Source: CAJCJE01 sp035948315 (lineage in GTDB: Bacteria; Actinomycetota; Actinomycetes; Mycobacteriales; Pseudonocardiaceae). From it: DNA of 64,000 nucleotides. Location of the stretch: NCBI GenBank assembly GCA_035948315.1, contig DASZJG010000069.1:1-64000 (forward strand), in the 5' to 3' direction. Positions 1-8,089 of the stretch are shown one piece after another. Position 1 is the first letter of the stretch, and every line of letters begins with the position of its first letter. The notes under the pieces are model-generated. The model was not told the origin of the DNA and searched no databases. It saw nothing but the letters and a program-made list of their open reading frames with translations. A program made the translations under genes and the position numbers.

Positions 1-33
1 GTGGTGGGGCGTAGCAGAACTGCGCCCCACCAC
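1..33. promoter_or_regulatory. Intergenic hairpin upstream of the sugar ABC genes
   Basis: Bases 1-11 and 23-33 are perfect inverted complements (11 bp, GC-rich) around an 11-nt loop. No T-run follows, so it is a weak candidate for a true terminator. In binding-protein-dependent ABC operons a stem like this often sits between the binding-protein gene and the ATPase gene and keeps the first gene's mRNA more abundant; the missing binding-protein gene would lie immediately left of the window. That role is inferred. Confidence 0.55.
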
Positions 34-107
34 GGCACCCCACTGTCCGGACGCATGTGCCTGGTCCCGCCAGCCCCGTCCCGCATCCCCGCAAGGAGGT
101 ACGCCCC

Positions 108-881
108 GTGAACGAGCCGATTCTGGCGCTGCGCGGCGTGAACAAGAGTTTCGGCCCGGTTCACGTGTTGCACGACGTGGACTTCGTGGTGCGAGCCGGT
201 GAGGTCGCCGCCCTGGTCGGCGACAACGGTGCCGGCAAGTCGACGCTGATCAAGTGCATCGCCGGCATCCACCCGGTGGACAGCGGCGAGATGCTGTTCA
301 ACGGCAAGCCGGTGTCCATCCACGGTCCGCGCGACGCCGCCGCGCTCGGCATCGAGGTGGTGTACCAGGACCTCGCGCTCGCCGACAACCTCGACATCGT
401 GCAGAACATGTTCCTCGGCAGGGAACGCGGCCCGTCCTGGATGCTGGACGAGGCCGGCATGGAACTGGCGGCCCGCAAGACCCTCGCGTCGTTGTCGGTG
501 CGCACGGTCAAGTCGGTGCGCACGCCCGTGTCCTCGCTCTCCGGTGGCCAGCGGCAGACCGTTGCCATCGCCAAGTCCGTGCTGTGGAACAGCAAGGTCG
601 TGCTGCTCGACGAGCCGACCGCCGCGCTCGGTGTCGCCCAGACCCGCCAGGTGCTCGACCTGGTGCGCAGGCTGGCCGAACAGGGCCTCGGCGTGGTGCT
701 GATCAGCCACAACATGAACGACGTCTTCGAGGTCGCCGACCGGATCTCCGTGCTGTACCTGGGCCGGATGGCCGCCGAGGTCAACGCCAAGGACGTCACC
801 AACAACCAGGTGGTCGAGCTGATCACCGCCGGCCGTTCGGGCGACCTCGGCCTCGCCCGCCCCGACGCAGCGGCCATGTAG
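108..881 (+). CDS. Sugar ABC transporter ATP-binding protein (single nucleotide-binding domain)
   Basis: ATPase that powers sugar uptake at the inner face of the membrane, 257 residues. Walker A GDNGAGKST is at residues 38-46, the LSGGQ signature near 145, Walker B VVLLDEPTAAL near 165, and the H-loop SHN near 200. RbsA/XylG-type ATPases usually carry two nucleotide-binding domains in about 500 residues; this is the one-domain form, like FrcA. I chose GTG at 108 because AAGGAGGT lies 7 nt before it; the ATG at 57 has no ribosome-binding site. The permease follows 37 bp downstream, so they form an operon. The sugar is unknown; xylose, fructose or a similar monosaccharide is likely from the partners. 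Confidence 0.9.
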   Translation: MNEPILALRGVNKSFGPVHVLHDVDFVVRAGEVAALVGDNGAGKSTLIKCIAGIHPVDSGEMLFNGKPVSIHGPRDAAALGIEVVYQDLALADNLDIVQNMFLGRERGPSWMLDEAGMELAARKTLASLSVRTVKSVRTPVSSLSGGQRQTVAIAKSVLWNSKVVLLDEPTAALGVAQTRQVLDLVRRLAEQGLGVVLISHNMNDVFEVADRISVLYLGRMAAEVNAKDVTNNQVVELITAGRSGDLGLARPDAAAM

Positions 882-918
882 GCGTGCGAGTCTCGACTGA
901 TCTTGTGAGGACCATCCC

Positions 919-2361
919 ATGACCGACAACCAGACCCAGTCGCCGGACCAGGCGGCCTCCGGCAAGAACGCCAACACGGTGATCTCCGACTTCGGGATCG
1001 ACACCACCTCCCGCAGCACCCGCGAGGCGTTCGGCGACTACATCGCCAAGGTGCGCGGCGGTGAGTTCGGCGCGCTGCCCGCCGTCGGCGGCCTGATCGT
1101 GCTGCTGATCGTGTTCAGCAGCCTGTCCGGCTTCTTCCTGACCATCAACAACCTCGCCAACCTGGTCACCCAGGGCGCGGGCGAGACGATCATCGCCATC
1201 GGCATCGTGTTCGTCCTGCTGCTCGGCGAGATCGACCTGTCCGCGGGTACCGCGTCCGGTGTGTGTGCCGCCGTGCTCGCGTTGCACCTGAACAACAACG
1301 GCAACCTGCTCGGCGCGATGGGCGGGACCGTCTACTACGCGTTCATCCTGGTGCTCGTGCTCGCCGCCGTGGTGTCCGCGTTCATGCGCATCTGGGCGGG
1401 TTCCGCGCTCGCGTTCGTCGCGGTGATCCTGATGCTGTCCGGCTTCGGCCCGAACGCCTGGCTGGAAATGCTGCTCGCGGTCTGCGTCGGCGGCGGCATC
1501 GGCTGCCTGACCGGTGTGATGGTGTCCAAGATCCGCATCCCGTCCTTCGTGGTGACCCTGGCGCTGTTCCTGGCCTGGAACGGTGTGACCATCCAGTTGG
1601 TCGGCAGCGCCGGCACCGTGCCGATCCGCAACAGCCCGGTCCTGTTCAACGTGGCCAACGGCAACCTGAGCGTGCTGGCCAGTTGGATCCTGCTGGTCGT
1701 CGCGGGCGGCGGATACGCGGCCGTGGTGCTCGGCCGGCACTTCGCCAGGCTGCGCAAGGGACTCGTGGCCCAGCCGACCACGCTGGTGCTGATCAAGGTC
1801 GCGGTGATGCTGGTGATCGCGATCCTCGCCACCTGGCTGCTCACGCTGAACCGCTCGCCGAACCCGGACATCGCCAGCATCTCCGGTGTGCCCTACGTGG
1901 TGCCGCTGATCCTGCTGCTGATGATCGTCGGCACCTACGTGCTCGACCGCACCCGCTACGGCCGGCACATCTACGCGGTCGGCGGCAACCGGGAGGCGGC
2001 TCGCCGCGCAGGTGTGAACGTGGACAAGATCCGGATGAGCGTGTTCGTGATCTGTTCCAGCCTCGCCGCGGTCGGTGCGATCGTCTACAGCTCGAAGATC
2101 GGGTCGGTCAGCGGTGCGGCCGGTGCCGGCAACGAGCTGCTGTTCGCGGTCGGCGCGGCGGTCATCGGTGGCACGTCGCTGTTCGGCGGTCGCGGCCGGG
2201 TGCGGGACGCGGTGATCGGTGGCGCGGTGCTGGCCACCGTGAACAACGGTCTCGGCCTGCTCGGCTTCCAGGCCGCAACGGTCAACATCGTCACCGGTCT
2301 GGTGCTGCTGGTCGCGGCGACCGTGGACGCGTTGTCCCGGCGGCGGGCGACGGCACGTTAA
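919..2361 (+). CDS. Sugar ABC transporter permease, XylH/RbsC type
   Basis: Integral membrane permease of a carbohydrate importer (BPD_transp_2 family), 480 residues with about ten to twelve hydrophobic segments. The family motif GEIDLSAGT is near residue 105, and the second conserved stretch YAVGGNREAARRAGV near 352 matches XylH/RbsC permeases. It is longer than a typical RbsC (about 320) and nearer XylH, with a hydrophilic N-terminal tail of about 50 residues before the first membrane segment. It lies between the ATPase and a ROK repressor, an arrangement common for xylose-type importers. Substrate is inferred only. Confidence 0.9.
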   Translation: MTDNQTQSPDQAASGKNANTVISDFGIDTTSRSTREAFGDYIAKVRGGEFGALPAVGGLIVLLIVFSSLSGFFLTINNLANLVTQGAGETIIAIGIVFVLLLGEIDLSAGTASGVCAAVLALHLNNNGNLLGAMGGTVYYAFILVLVLAAVVSAFMRIWAGSALAFVAVILMLSGFGPNAWLEMLLAVCVGGGIGCLTGVMVSKIRIPSFVVTLALFLAWNGVTIQLVGSAGTVPIRNSPVLFNVANGNLSVLASWILLVVAGGGYAAVVLGRHFARLRKGLVAQPTTLVLIKVAVMLVIAILATWLLTLNRSPNPDIASISGVPYVVPLILLLMIVGTYVLDRTRYGRHIYAVGGNREAARRAGVNVDKIRMSVFVICSSLAAVGAIVYSSKIGSVSGAAGAGNELLFAVGAAVIGGTSLFGGRGRVRDAVIGGAVLATVNNGLGLLGFQAATVNIVTGLVLLVAATVDALSRRRATAR

Positions 2362-2416
2362 GGACGGGCGCGGCAGGCGGTTCGAAGGAAGTACTGATTT
2401 CAGTGGGGGTGCCAGG

Positions 2417-3592
2417 GTGACGTCACCACCGACAGCCGGCACCCGGCCGGACGAGGTCCGGCGCCACAATCGGGCCGCCCTGCTGCGCAGACTGCACGTC
2501 GCGGGGCCGTGCACTCGCGCGACGCTGGCCACCGAACTCGGCCTGAACCGCTCGACCATCAAGACCCTGGTCGACGGTCTGGCCGAGGACGGGCTGGTCG
2601 AGGAACGGCTCCCGGCGCAGCGCAGCGGTGCGGGCCGACCGTCCCTGCTGGTGCTGCCGCAGCCGCAGGCCGCGGTCGTGCTGGCCGTGGACATTCGGGT
2701 CGAGCAGGTGGCGACCGCGCTGGTCGGCATCGGCGGCGACATCCTCGGCCGGTGCAGCTGGAGCCTGCGGCGCAAGACCAGGGAGCCGCGCGAGGTGTTC
2801 ACCAAGATCATCGACACCTCGGAGCTGCTCATCGAGGAACTCGCGGTGGACGTGGTCGCGGTCGGCGTGTCCGTGCCGGGCACGGTGCGCAAGAGTGACG
2901 GGCTGGTGCACGAGGCGCCGAACCTGCACTGGAGCAACGTGGCGCTGGGCGACTGGCTCGGCCGCACGCTGCACAGGCCGGTGCACGTCGGCAACGACGC
3001 CGAACTCGGCGCGCTGGCCGAACACCTGCGCGGGGTGGCGCGCGGCGCTTCGGATGTGGTCTACGTCACCGCGGATGTGGGCGTCGGCGGCGGCGTCATC
3101 TCCAACGGGTCGTCCATGCGCGGCTCCGGCGGATACGTCGGCGAGATCGGGCACATGGTGGTCAACCCGCACGGCCGGCAGTGCTACTGCGGCTGCCGGG
3201 GCTGCTGGGAGACCGAGGTCGGCGAACACGCGCTGAGCAGGGCGCTCGGCATCCCGGAGGACTCACCGCGCGGCGCGATCGTCGCCGAGCTGCGCGGGTT
3301 GGTGGGCAAACCGGACGAGACCCTCTCGCGGCTCGGCGACTTCGGCGAATGGCTGGCGGTCGGCCTGGTCAACGTGGTCAACCTGCTCTGCCCACAACTG
3401 GTCGTCCTCGGTGACCTGTTCACGGCACTGCCTGATGTGCTGGTCGAACAGGTCGGTAGGAAGGTAAGGGAACGCAGTCTGGTCAGTCGGGCACTGGGCG
3501 GGACGAGGATCGTCACCTCGTCGCTCGGTTCGGACGTGAAACTGTTGGGCGCGGCGGAACTAGCGTTCGAGCCCGTGCTGGCCAGCTGGTAG
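2417..3592 (+). CDS. ROK-family transcriptional repressor (XylR/NagC-like)
   Basis: DNA-binding sugar sensor, 391 residues. The N-terminal winged helix-turn-helix covers about residues 15-75 (TRATLATELGLNRSTIKTLV). The ROK sugar-kinase-like domain follows, with the zinc cluster CYCGCRGCWE near residue 255. The gene starts with GTG 55 bp after the permease stop and on the same strand, so it probably represses the importer upstream and releases DNA when sugar binds. The ROK domain shares its fold with the glucokinase at 9770-10564 but carries the HTH and the zinc cluster, which that protein lacks. A perfect hairpin ends the transcript. Confidence 0.9.
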   Translation: MTSPPTAGTRPDEVRRHNRAALLRRLHVAGPCTRATLATELGLNRSTIKTLVDGLAEDGLVEERLPAQRSGAGRPSLLVLPQPQAAVVLAVDIRVEQVATALVGIGGDILGRCSWSLRRKTREPREVFTKIIDTSELLIEELAVDVVAVGVSVPGTVRKSDGLVHEAPNLHWSNVALGDWLGRTLHRPVHVGNDAELGALAEHLRGVARGASDVVYVTADVGVGGGVISNGSSMRGSGGYVGEIGHMVVNPHGRQCYCGCRGCWETEVGEHALSRALGIPEDSPRGAIVAELRGLVGKPDETLSRLGDFGEWLAVGLVNVVNLLCPQLVVLGDLFTALPDVLVEQVGRKVRERSLVSRALGGTRIVTSSLGSDVKLLGAAELAFEPVLASW

Positions 3593-3602
3593 TTCCACGA
3601 AA

Positions 3603-3643
3603 AGACGAAGGCCGGACATCCCCGCGATGTCCGGCCTTCGTCT
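3603..3643. terminator. Bidirectional hairpin terminator
   Basis: A perfect 17-bp stem (3603-3619 with 3627-3643) closes on a 7-nt loop. It lies between the convergent ROK regulator and the small gene at 3651-3833, so it can end both transcripts. There is no long T-run, as is usual in actinomycetes. Confidence 0.9.
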
Positions 3644-3650
3644 GTGTCTC

Positions 3651-3833
3651 TTAGGCTTGGTTCTGGATTTCGGCGGCCAGTTCGCGCAGCCGGGCCTCGT
3701 GCGCCCGAGCGTGGTGCCCGCAGAAGAGGAGCTCGCCGCCCGAAGGCAGGACGGCTCGTACCCGGGCGGCAGCACCGCAGCGATCGCAACGGTCGGCAGC
3801 GGTCAGATCGGGGCGGGTGAGCGTGGTTGTCAT
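3651..3833 (-). CDS. Small zinc-binding protein (DUF7455-like)
   Basis: A 60-residue cytoplasmic protein with CDRCGAAA near residue 16 and CGHHARAH near residue 38, a pattern that should bind one zinc ion. I believe it belongs to DUF7455, a family widespread in actinomycetes whose role is unknown. The start is the ATG at 3833, which has GGAGGG about 8 nt upstream; an upstream in-frame ATG at 3857 has no such site. It is transcribed toward the shared terminator at 3603-3643. Confidence 0.75.
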   Translation of the reverse strand: MTTTLTRPDLTAADRCDRCGAAARVRAVLPSGGELLFCGHHARAHEARLRELAAEIQNQA

Positions 3834-4180
3834 GTGGATCTCCCTCCGTCCCGGCACCGGTCACCCGGTGCCTGTTGGCCACGACCACGGTGGCGAGCCT
3901 CCGCCTCGTGTTCGTTGCTCCTACTGTTCCAGACGCTTTGGCCCCCGCAAGTGTTCCCGCGCTGATGCGATCGTCATCACGGCCGGAAGTACCCGGATGT
4001 CGCAGCGGTTGACCCCTGAATCGTCTCGCTCCGTAACCGTGACCTGCGGATTTGTCCGGAACCAGACATGGATTTCGGTGACCGATGCCACGTTCTCGAC
4101 AGGCGAGAACCTCGTTCGCGGTTAGCGAACGGGGCGGTTTTCGGGCGTTTCGGGGCCTCGCTCGGCCCTTCACCGCGCCT
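3834..4180. other. Intergenic region with kinase-gene terminator
   Basis: No gene is visible in these 347 bp. A hairpin at 4110-4134 (10-bp stem with one G-T pair, loop GGTTA) lies just beyond the stop of the kinase gene and probably ends its transcript. The rest should hold the promoter of the small minus-strand gene at 3651-3833; I see no clear -10 or -35. Confidence 0.5.
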
Positions 4181-5920
4181 TCACTGGGGCTGGTAGCCCT
4201 CCACGAACTCCTTCTTGCCGGTGCCGCCGTCGCAGTCCGGGAAGATCGAGTCGTAGTGCATGTTCGCACCGCCGTAGATGCACCGGTACATGGTCAGCGC
4301 GTCGCCGCCCTGCGGCGAACGGTAGATGTAGCCGATCAGGCCGAGGTCGGTGTTGCCCTTGCCCTCGCAGGTGCCGGACTGGTCGGTCGAGGTGAAGTAG
4401 TCGTTGCCGGTTTCCTTGCAGCTGAACAGCTTGATCGCGCCCGGCTCCGGCCCGGCCAGCAGCTTGCCGAGCCCGTAGTTCTCGCGCTTGAAGCCGCTGG
4501 GGATGGCGGTGCCCGCGATCGCGCTGATGTGCGCGCCGGTGGTGGAGTTATAGTAGCGGTAGATGGCCACCGTGGCAGGTGGCGCGGTACTGGTGGTCGT
4601 GGACCCGCCGCCCGGTGCACCGCCCGCGTTCGGCTTGCTGCTCTGCGTGGTCGTGGTGGCCCTGCCGGTGGTCGTGGTCGCCGTGGTGGTGGGCGCGGTG
4701 GTCGTGGCGCTGGCCGCGGTCGTCGTCCCGGTCGCGGAGCCGGTCACCGAGGTGGTCGGGCTGCCCTGCTGCGGGGCGGCGCTGGTGTTGGCGTGCGAAC
4801 CGGTCAGCGCGATGACCGTGCCGGTCAGCGCGAGCACGGCCACCACGGCCGCCGCGCTCAGCCACATCGTCCGACGCCGGTTGCGCCGCGGCTCCGACCC
4901 CCACGACTCCGCGCTGCGGCGGGTCGACGAGCCGCGGCCGTCCACGAGCGAGGTGCGGTCCCGGTCGACGAGCGAGGTCCGATCGCGGTCGACGAGCGAC
5001 GTGCGGCCCGGATCGACGAACGCGGTGCGGTCGTCGATCCGCGGCATGATCTCGGTGCTGGCCTCGCTGGGCGAGGGCGGCGCCACCGGCCGGGTCACCA
5101 TGCCCGACGTGAGCAACTCGCGTGCCCGGCCCGCGGTCAGCCGGTGCTCGGTGGACTGCACCAGCAGGCCCATGATCGCCGCCGCCAGCGGACCCTGGAC
5201 GTGCTGCGGGCGTGGCTCCTCGTAGAGGATCGCGTGCAGCGTCGCGGCGGTGTTGTCGCGCTGGAACGGTGCGCGGCCCTCGGCGACGTGGAACAGGGTC
5301 GCGCCGAGCGACCAGAGATCGGTGGCCGGGCTCGGCGGCTTGCCCTGGAACAGCTCGGGCGCCATGTAGCCGGGGGAGCCCATCACGCCGCCGGTCGCGG
5401 TGAGGCTCGGGTCGTCCGCGCCCTGGGCGATGCCGAAGTCGGTCAGCTTCACCCGGTCGCCGGCAAGCAGCATGATGTTGCTGGGCTTGATGTCGCGGTG
5501 CACGATGCCGGCCGCGTGCGCGGTGTCCAACGCCGACAGCACCTGCTCGCCGATGTCGCTGACCCGGCGTGCGTCCAGCGGTCCGCTCCTGGCCACGATG
5601 TCGGCCAGATTCTCCGCCTCGATCAGCTCCATCACGATGAACATGGCGCCGCCCTCGGGCACCACGTCGTGCACGGTCACGATGGCCGGGTCGCTCAGCG
5701 CGCCCGCGGTGCGCGCCTCGCGCAGCACCCGCTGCACGAACGTGTCGTGCTCCACACGGGACTGTCCCGGCGGGATGCGCAGTTCCTTCAACGCGACCTG
5801 GCGGCCGATGACCTGGTCCTGCGCCCGCCAGACGGTGCCCATGCCGCCCCGGCCCAACTCGCCGACCACGGCGTAGCGGCCGGCGACGATCCGTCTGCCG
5901 ACCGGACTGTCGTGCTGCAC
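4181..5920 (-). CDS. Membrane Ser/Thr protein kinase with extracellular DUF5648-type domain
   Basis: PknB-type kinase of 579 residues. The Gly-rich loop GRGGMGTVW is at 24-31, the ATP-binding Lys at 45, HRDIKPSN near 143, DFG near 162 and the APE motif near 188. A juxtamembrane linker carries four 8-residue repeats (RTSLVDRD type). One membrane segment lies near 350-372, followed by a Ser/Thr-rich outside linker. The last 130 residues (YRYYNSTTGAH onward) look like the DUF5648 family often seen on secreted hydrolases, which suggests the kinase senses a wall or sugar ligand. The GTG start at 5920 has AAAGGAG 6 nt upstream. PASTA repeats, usual in PknB, are absent. Confidence 0.9.
   Translation of the reverse strand: MQHDSPVGRRIVAGRYAVVGELGRGGMGTVWRAQDQVIGRQVALKELRIPPGQSRVEHDTFVQRVLREARTAGALSDPAIVTVHDVVPEGGAMFIVMELIEAENLADIVARSGPLDARRVSDIGEQVLSALDTAHAAGIVHRDIKPSNIMLLAGDRVKLTDFGIAQGADDPSLTATGGVMGSPGYMAPELFQGKPPSPATDLWSLGATLFHVAEGRAPFQRDNTAATLHAILYEEPRPQHVQGPLAAAIMGLLVQSTEHRLTAGRARELLTSGMVTRPVAPPSPSEASTEIMPRIDDRTAFVDPGRTSLVDRDRTSLVDRDRTSLVDGRGSSTRRSAESWGSEPRRNRRRTMWLSAAAVVAVLALTGTVIALTGSHANTSAAPQQGSPTTSVTGSATGTTTAASATTTAPTTTATTTTGRATTTTQSSKPNAGGAPGGGSTTTSTAPPATVAIYRYYNSTTGAHISAIAGTAIPSGFKRENYGLGKLLAGPEPGAIKLFSCKETGNDYFTSTDQSGTCEGKGNTDLGLIGYIYRSPQGGDALTMYRCIYGGANMHYDSIFPDCDGGTGKKEFVEGYQPQ
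4940..5035 (-). repeat. Four 24-bp tandem repeats encoding RTSLVD units
   Basis: Four in-frame 24-bp units start at 4940, 4964, 4988 and 5012 inside the kinase gene. They encode RTSLVD-type octapeptides between the kinase domain and the membrane segment. Each unit has a Thr and a Ser flanked by Arg and Asp, so the block could be a multi-site autophosphorylation region; that role is inferred. Confidence 0.85.
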
Positions 5921-5950
5921 CTTGGACTCCTTTGTGGACAGTGGGCGCCG

Positions 5951-6196
5951 CTAGGGGCGGACCACGTAGCCGAGTTCGCCGTCCGGGTGGCCGACACCCT
6001 CGCGGTTCGGGTCGAGCGAGTCGTGTTCCTGCCGGCCGAGACGCGGCGGGATGCGCAGCTCCTTGAGCGCGACCTGGCGGCCGATCACCTGGTCATGGGC
6101 GCGCCGCACCACGCCGATACCGCCGCGGCCCGACTCGTCGAGCACGGCATAGCGGCCTGCCACAAGCCGTTGGCCGGCTGGGTTGCCCTCCTGCAC
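5951..6196 (-). pseudogene. Truncated kinase N-lobe (partial duplication of the neighbouring kinase)
   Basis: An 81-codon frame whose first 55 residues match the start of the kinase downstream: it shares VAGRYAV, the Gly-rich loop (here GRGGIGVV), HDQVIGRQVALKELRIPP including the ATP-binding Lys, then EHD. After that the match is lost and the frame ends at 5951. The C-lobe, catalytic loop and DFG are missing, so it cannot be an active kinase. The GTG start at 6196 still has GGAGGAA 8 nt upstream, so it may be translated. It ends 30 bp before the full kinase and probably shares its transcript. It could be a decaying duplicate or a short decoy protein. Confidence 0.75.
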
Positions 6197-6341
6197 CGTG
6201 CTTCCTCCACGACAAAGCCCACGGAGCGCGAGACCGGCAGCGCCCCCCAACACCTGCGGAACAGCATGGTAGCGACGTCGACGGCGTCCACATCGACCGG
6301 CCACGCCAACGCGCGCACGGTCCTTTCCGGAGATTCGGTAG

Positions 6342-6429
6342 TTGGCAGGTGGTCAACTGTTGAATTCACCCGACTCTCGGGATGTTGACCAAGTAAACCC
6401 GCGCGGCGCAGCCTTTTCTTGCCTGCCAA
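6342..6429. promoter_or_regulatory. Nested inverted repeats upstream of the G1 peptidase
   Basis: TTGGCAGG (6342-6349) pairs with CCTGCCAA (6422-6429), and inside it GGTCAAC (6351-6357) pairs with GTTGACC (6384-6390). They lie 27-114 bp before the peptidase start, where a promoter and operator should be. No regulator is known. Confidence 0.4.
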
Positions 6430-6455
6430 GACATCACAGATGAGGGGTTTACGCC

Positions 6456-7238
6456 ATGGCTCGGTTACCTTCCGCGCTCGGCAAGGCGCTGTGCATCACG
6501 ACCGCCGCGACCTGTCTCGGGCTCGCGCCGCTCGCCGCACACGCCAATGTCGAGCACGCGGCGCAACCGTCGATCGCCGGACCGCTGGTGCTCAACCCGC
6601 ACCGCGGGTTCGGACCCGCGAACCAGACCAGCTCCAACTGGTTCGGCTACGCAGCGGATACGGGCGGCTACACCAGCGTCCAGTCCAGTTGGATCGAACC
6701 GTCCGTCGACTGCTCCAAGGGCGACGGCTCCGCGGTGTTCTGGGTCGGCCTCGACGGTTGGGGCAGCGGCACCGTGGAACAAACCGGCACCGAAGCCGAC
6801 TGCAGCAGCGGATCCGCGTCCTATTCGGCCTGGTGGGAGACCTACCCGAACAACTCCATCCAGACATACGGCAACCATGTCGCGGCCGGTGACTCGGTGA
6901 CCGCGAAGGTGACCTTCCAGGGCAGCGACAAGTACGACATCTACATCATCGACAACACCCAGGGCTGGACCGAGGACAACCCGCAGCAGGGCGCCAGCGG
7001 CGCGGACAACCAGAGCGCCGAGATCGTCGGCGAAACTCCCGGCTACGGCAACAACACCTATGCCAACCTGCCCGACTTCAACTCGGCCACGTTCACGAGT
7101 TCCAGCGTGAACGGCCAGTCGCTCGGCAGCGTCAACCCGTTCGCCATCGACCTCGCCCGCAACGGCCACACACTGGCCACCACCGGCTCCCTGTCCGGCG
7201 GCACCAGCTTCCCGGTCACCTGGAAGGCCAATTCCTGA
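6456..7238 (+). CDS. Secreted glutamic peptidase, G1 (eqolisin-like) family
   Basis: Exported acid peptidase candidate, 260 residues. Residues 1-30 form a Sec signal peptide with a hydrophobic core and AHA cleavage motif. The mature part begins SSNWFGYAAD and continues with a VQSSWIEP stretch. Gln76 and a Glu in SAEIVGE (Glu189 region) are the likely catalytic Gln/Glu pair of family G1. The start ATG has GAGGGG 8 nt upstream. Bacterial members are less studied than the fungal enzymes. It stands alone, convergent with the VapC gene, with a strong terminator between them. Confidence 0.85.
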   Translation: MARLPSALGKALCITTAATCLGLAPLAAHANVEHAAQPSIAGPLVLNPHRGFGPANQTSSNWFGYAADTGGYTSVQSSWIEPSVDCSKGDGSAVFWVGLDGWGSGTVEQTGTEADCSSGSASYSAWWETYPNNSIQTYGNHVAAGDSVTAKVTFQGSDKYDIYIIDNTQGWTEDNPQQGASGADNQSAEIVGETPGYGNNTYANLPDFNSATFTSSSVNGQSLGSVNPFAIDLARNGHTLATTGSLSGGTSFPVTWKANS

Positions 7239-7254
7239 CCTGGGCGGGAAACCC

Positions 7255-7288
7255 GTCTGCGCCGGCCGGTTTTCCGGCCGGCGCAGAC
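7255..7288. terminator. Perfect 15-bp hairpin terminator
   Basis: Stem 7255-7269 with 7274-7288 and a TTTT loop, lying between the convergent peptidase and vapC genes, so it can serve both. Confidence 0.9.
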
Positions 7289-7301
7289 GTTGTCGACAGC
7301 T

Positions 7302-7745
7302 CTACAGAACCCGGAGGCCACACGCTTTCGCGGCGGTCGCCTGTCGTTCGTCCCGGGTGACCATGGCGACATTATCGCCACCGGAGACTGCGATCGCCTC
7401 GATGAGCGCCGTCGACAGGTGGACCGCGTCCAGAGCGCCAAGGTGGTGGTCCATGACCAACTTCTGGGCGAGCGGCAGGATCGTTTTCGAAGTGATCGCG
7501 ACGACGTTGAAGACGCCCTGATCCGAACAATCGGCAACGAACTCGGCCATCTTGTCTTCCGGCTTGGCGATCCGGTTCGCGCGGTGTGCGCGGGCCATGG
7601 CACTGCCGAACTCGACAACTGAGAGTTGGCTTGTCACGATCGGATCATCTCCGGACAGGAGCATCCGGTTGAGTGTTTCGTGGTCCGGCTCATCGCTGAG
7701 GTAGGCGCCAACGATGGCGCTGGTGTCGGCATACAGCAGCGGCAC
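7302..7745 (-). CDS. vapC: VapC-type PIN-domain toxin
   Basis: Predicted Mg-dependent ribonuclease toxin, 147 residues. The PIN acidic residues are visible: Asp in LLYADTSAIV at the N-terminus, Glu in SVVEFGSA, Asp in LGALDAVHL, and a late Asp in MVTRDER. The GTG start at 7745 overlaps the TAG stop of the antitoxin gene (TAGTG), so translation is coupled and the longer frame reading into vapB is not used. Activity is checked by the VapB partner upstream. The RNA target cannot be read from sequence. Confidence 0.88.
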   Translation of the reverse strand: MPLLYADTSAIVGAYLSDEPDHETLNRMLLSGDDPIVTSQLSVVEFGSAMARAHRANRIAKPEDKMAEFVADCSDQGVFNVVAITSKTILPLAQKLVMDHHLGALDAVHLSTALIEAIAVSGGDNVAMVTRDERQATAAKACGLRVL

Positions 7746-8035
7746 TACCGCCCCTCCTCTCGCTCGGCGAGGAGCGCCTCGAGAACTGCCCGCCCCGCGC
7801 CCGGCGGCTGGTCGCGCCAGACCGAGGGGCCAGGTCGAGGAGTTGTGCTCTCCGGCACTACCAAGGTGCCTCTGCTGCGGAGCCGTTCGCGCACCACGCT
7901 CCGAGTCAACGGTTCGCGAACCAGCGCGGCGAGCGCTTCGACGGTGAGATCGTTGAGGCTGCGGCCTTCTGCGGCCGCGCGGGCCTTCAGACGGGCATGA
8001 AGCTCGTCGTCCAACCGCGTGATCATCTGCTTCAC
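7745..8035 (-). CDS. vapB: VapB/FitA-type ribbon-helix-helix antitoxin
   Basis: 96-residue antitoxin. The N-terminal MITRLDDELHARLKARA segment and the following SLNDLTVEAL helix form a ribbon-helix-helix DNA-binding domain; the C-terminal half should wrap the toxin. The start is either the ATG at 8035 or the one at 8026. A perfect 10-bp inverted repeat lies immediately upstream and is the likely operator for autorepression by the VapBC complex. Confidence 0.85.
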   Translation of the reverse strand: MKQMITRLDDELHARLKARAAAEGRSLNDLTVEALAALVREPLTRSVVRERLRSRGTLVVPESTTPRPGPSVWRDQPPGAGRAVLEALLAEREEGR

Positions 8036-8039
8036 GTTC

Positions 8040-8073
8040 CGATGATATCAGTTTGGTGGTATCGATATCATCG
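8040..8073. promoter_or_regulatory. vapBC operator palindrome
   Basis: CGATGATATC (8040-8049) and GATATCATCG (8064-8073) are perfect inverted repeats 14 bp apart, starting 5 bp upstream of the vapB start codon. VapBC complexes typically repress through two such half-sites. The assignment rests on position and symmetry. Confidence 0.8.
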
Positions 8074-8089
8074 CTCGATCGCGTGAACA

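Noticed and set aside
823..2994. Long minus-strand open frame of 723 codons over the permease and ROK genes
   Set aside because: It is a codon-bias mirror of two well-supported plus-strand genes and has no recognisable domain.
4940..5035. Tandem 24-bp repeats considered as a CRISPR array
   Set aside because: Units are contiguous without spacers and encode in-frame octapeptides in the kinase.
6419..6892. Alternative open frame overlapping the G1 peptidase start
   Set aside because: Wrong frame relative to the signal peptide and peptidase motifs and no ribosome-binding site.
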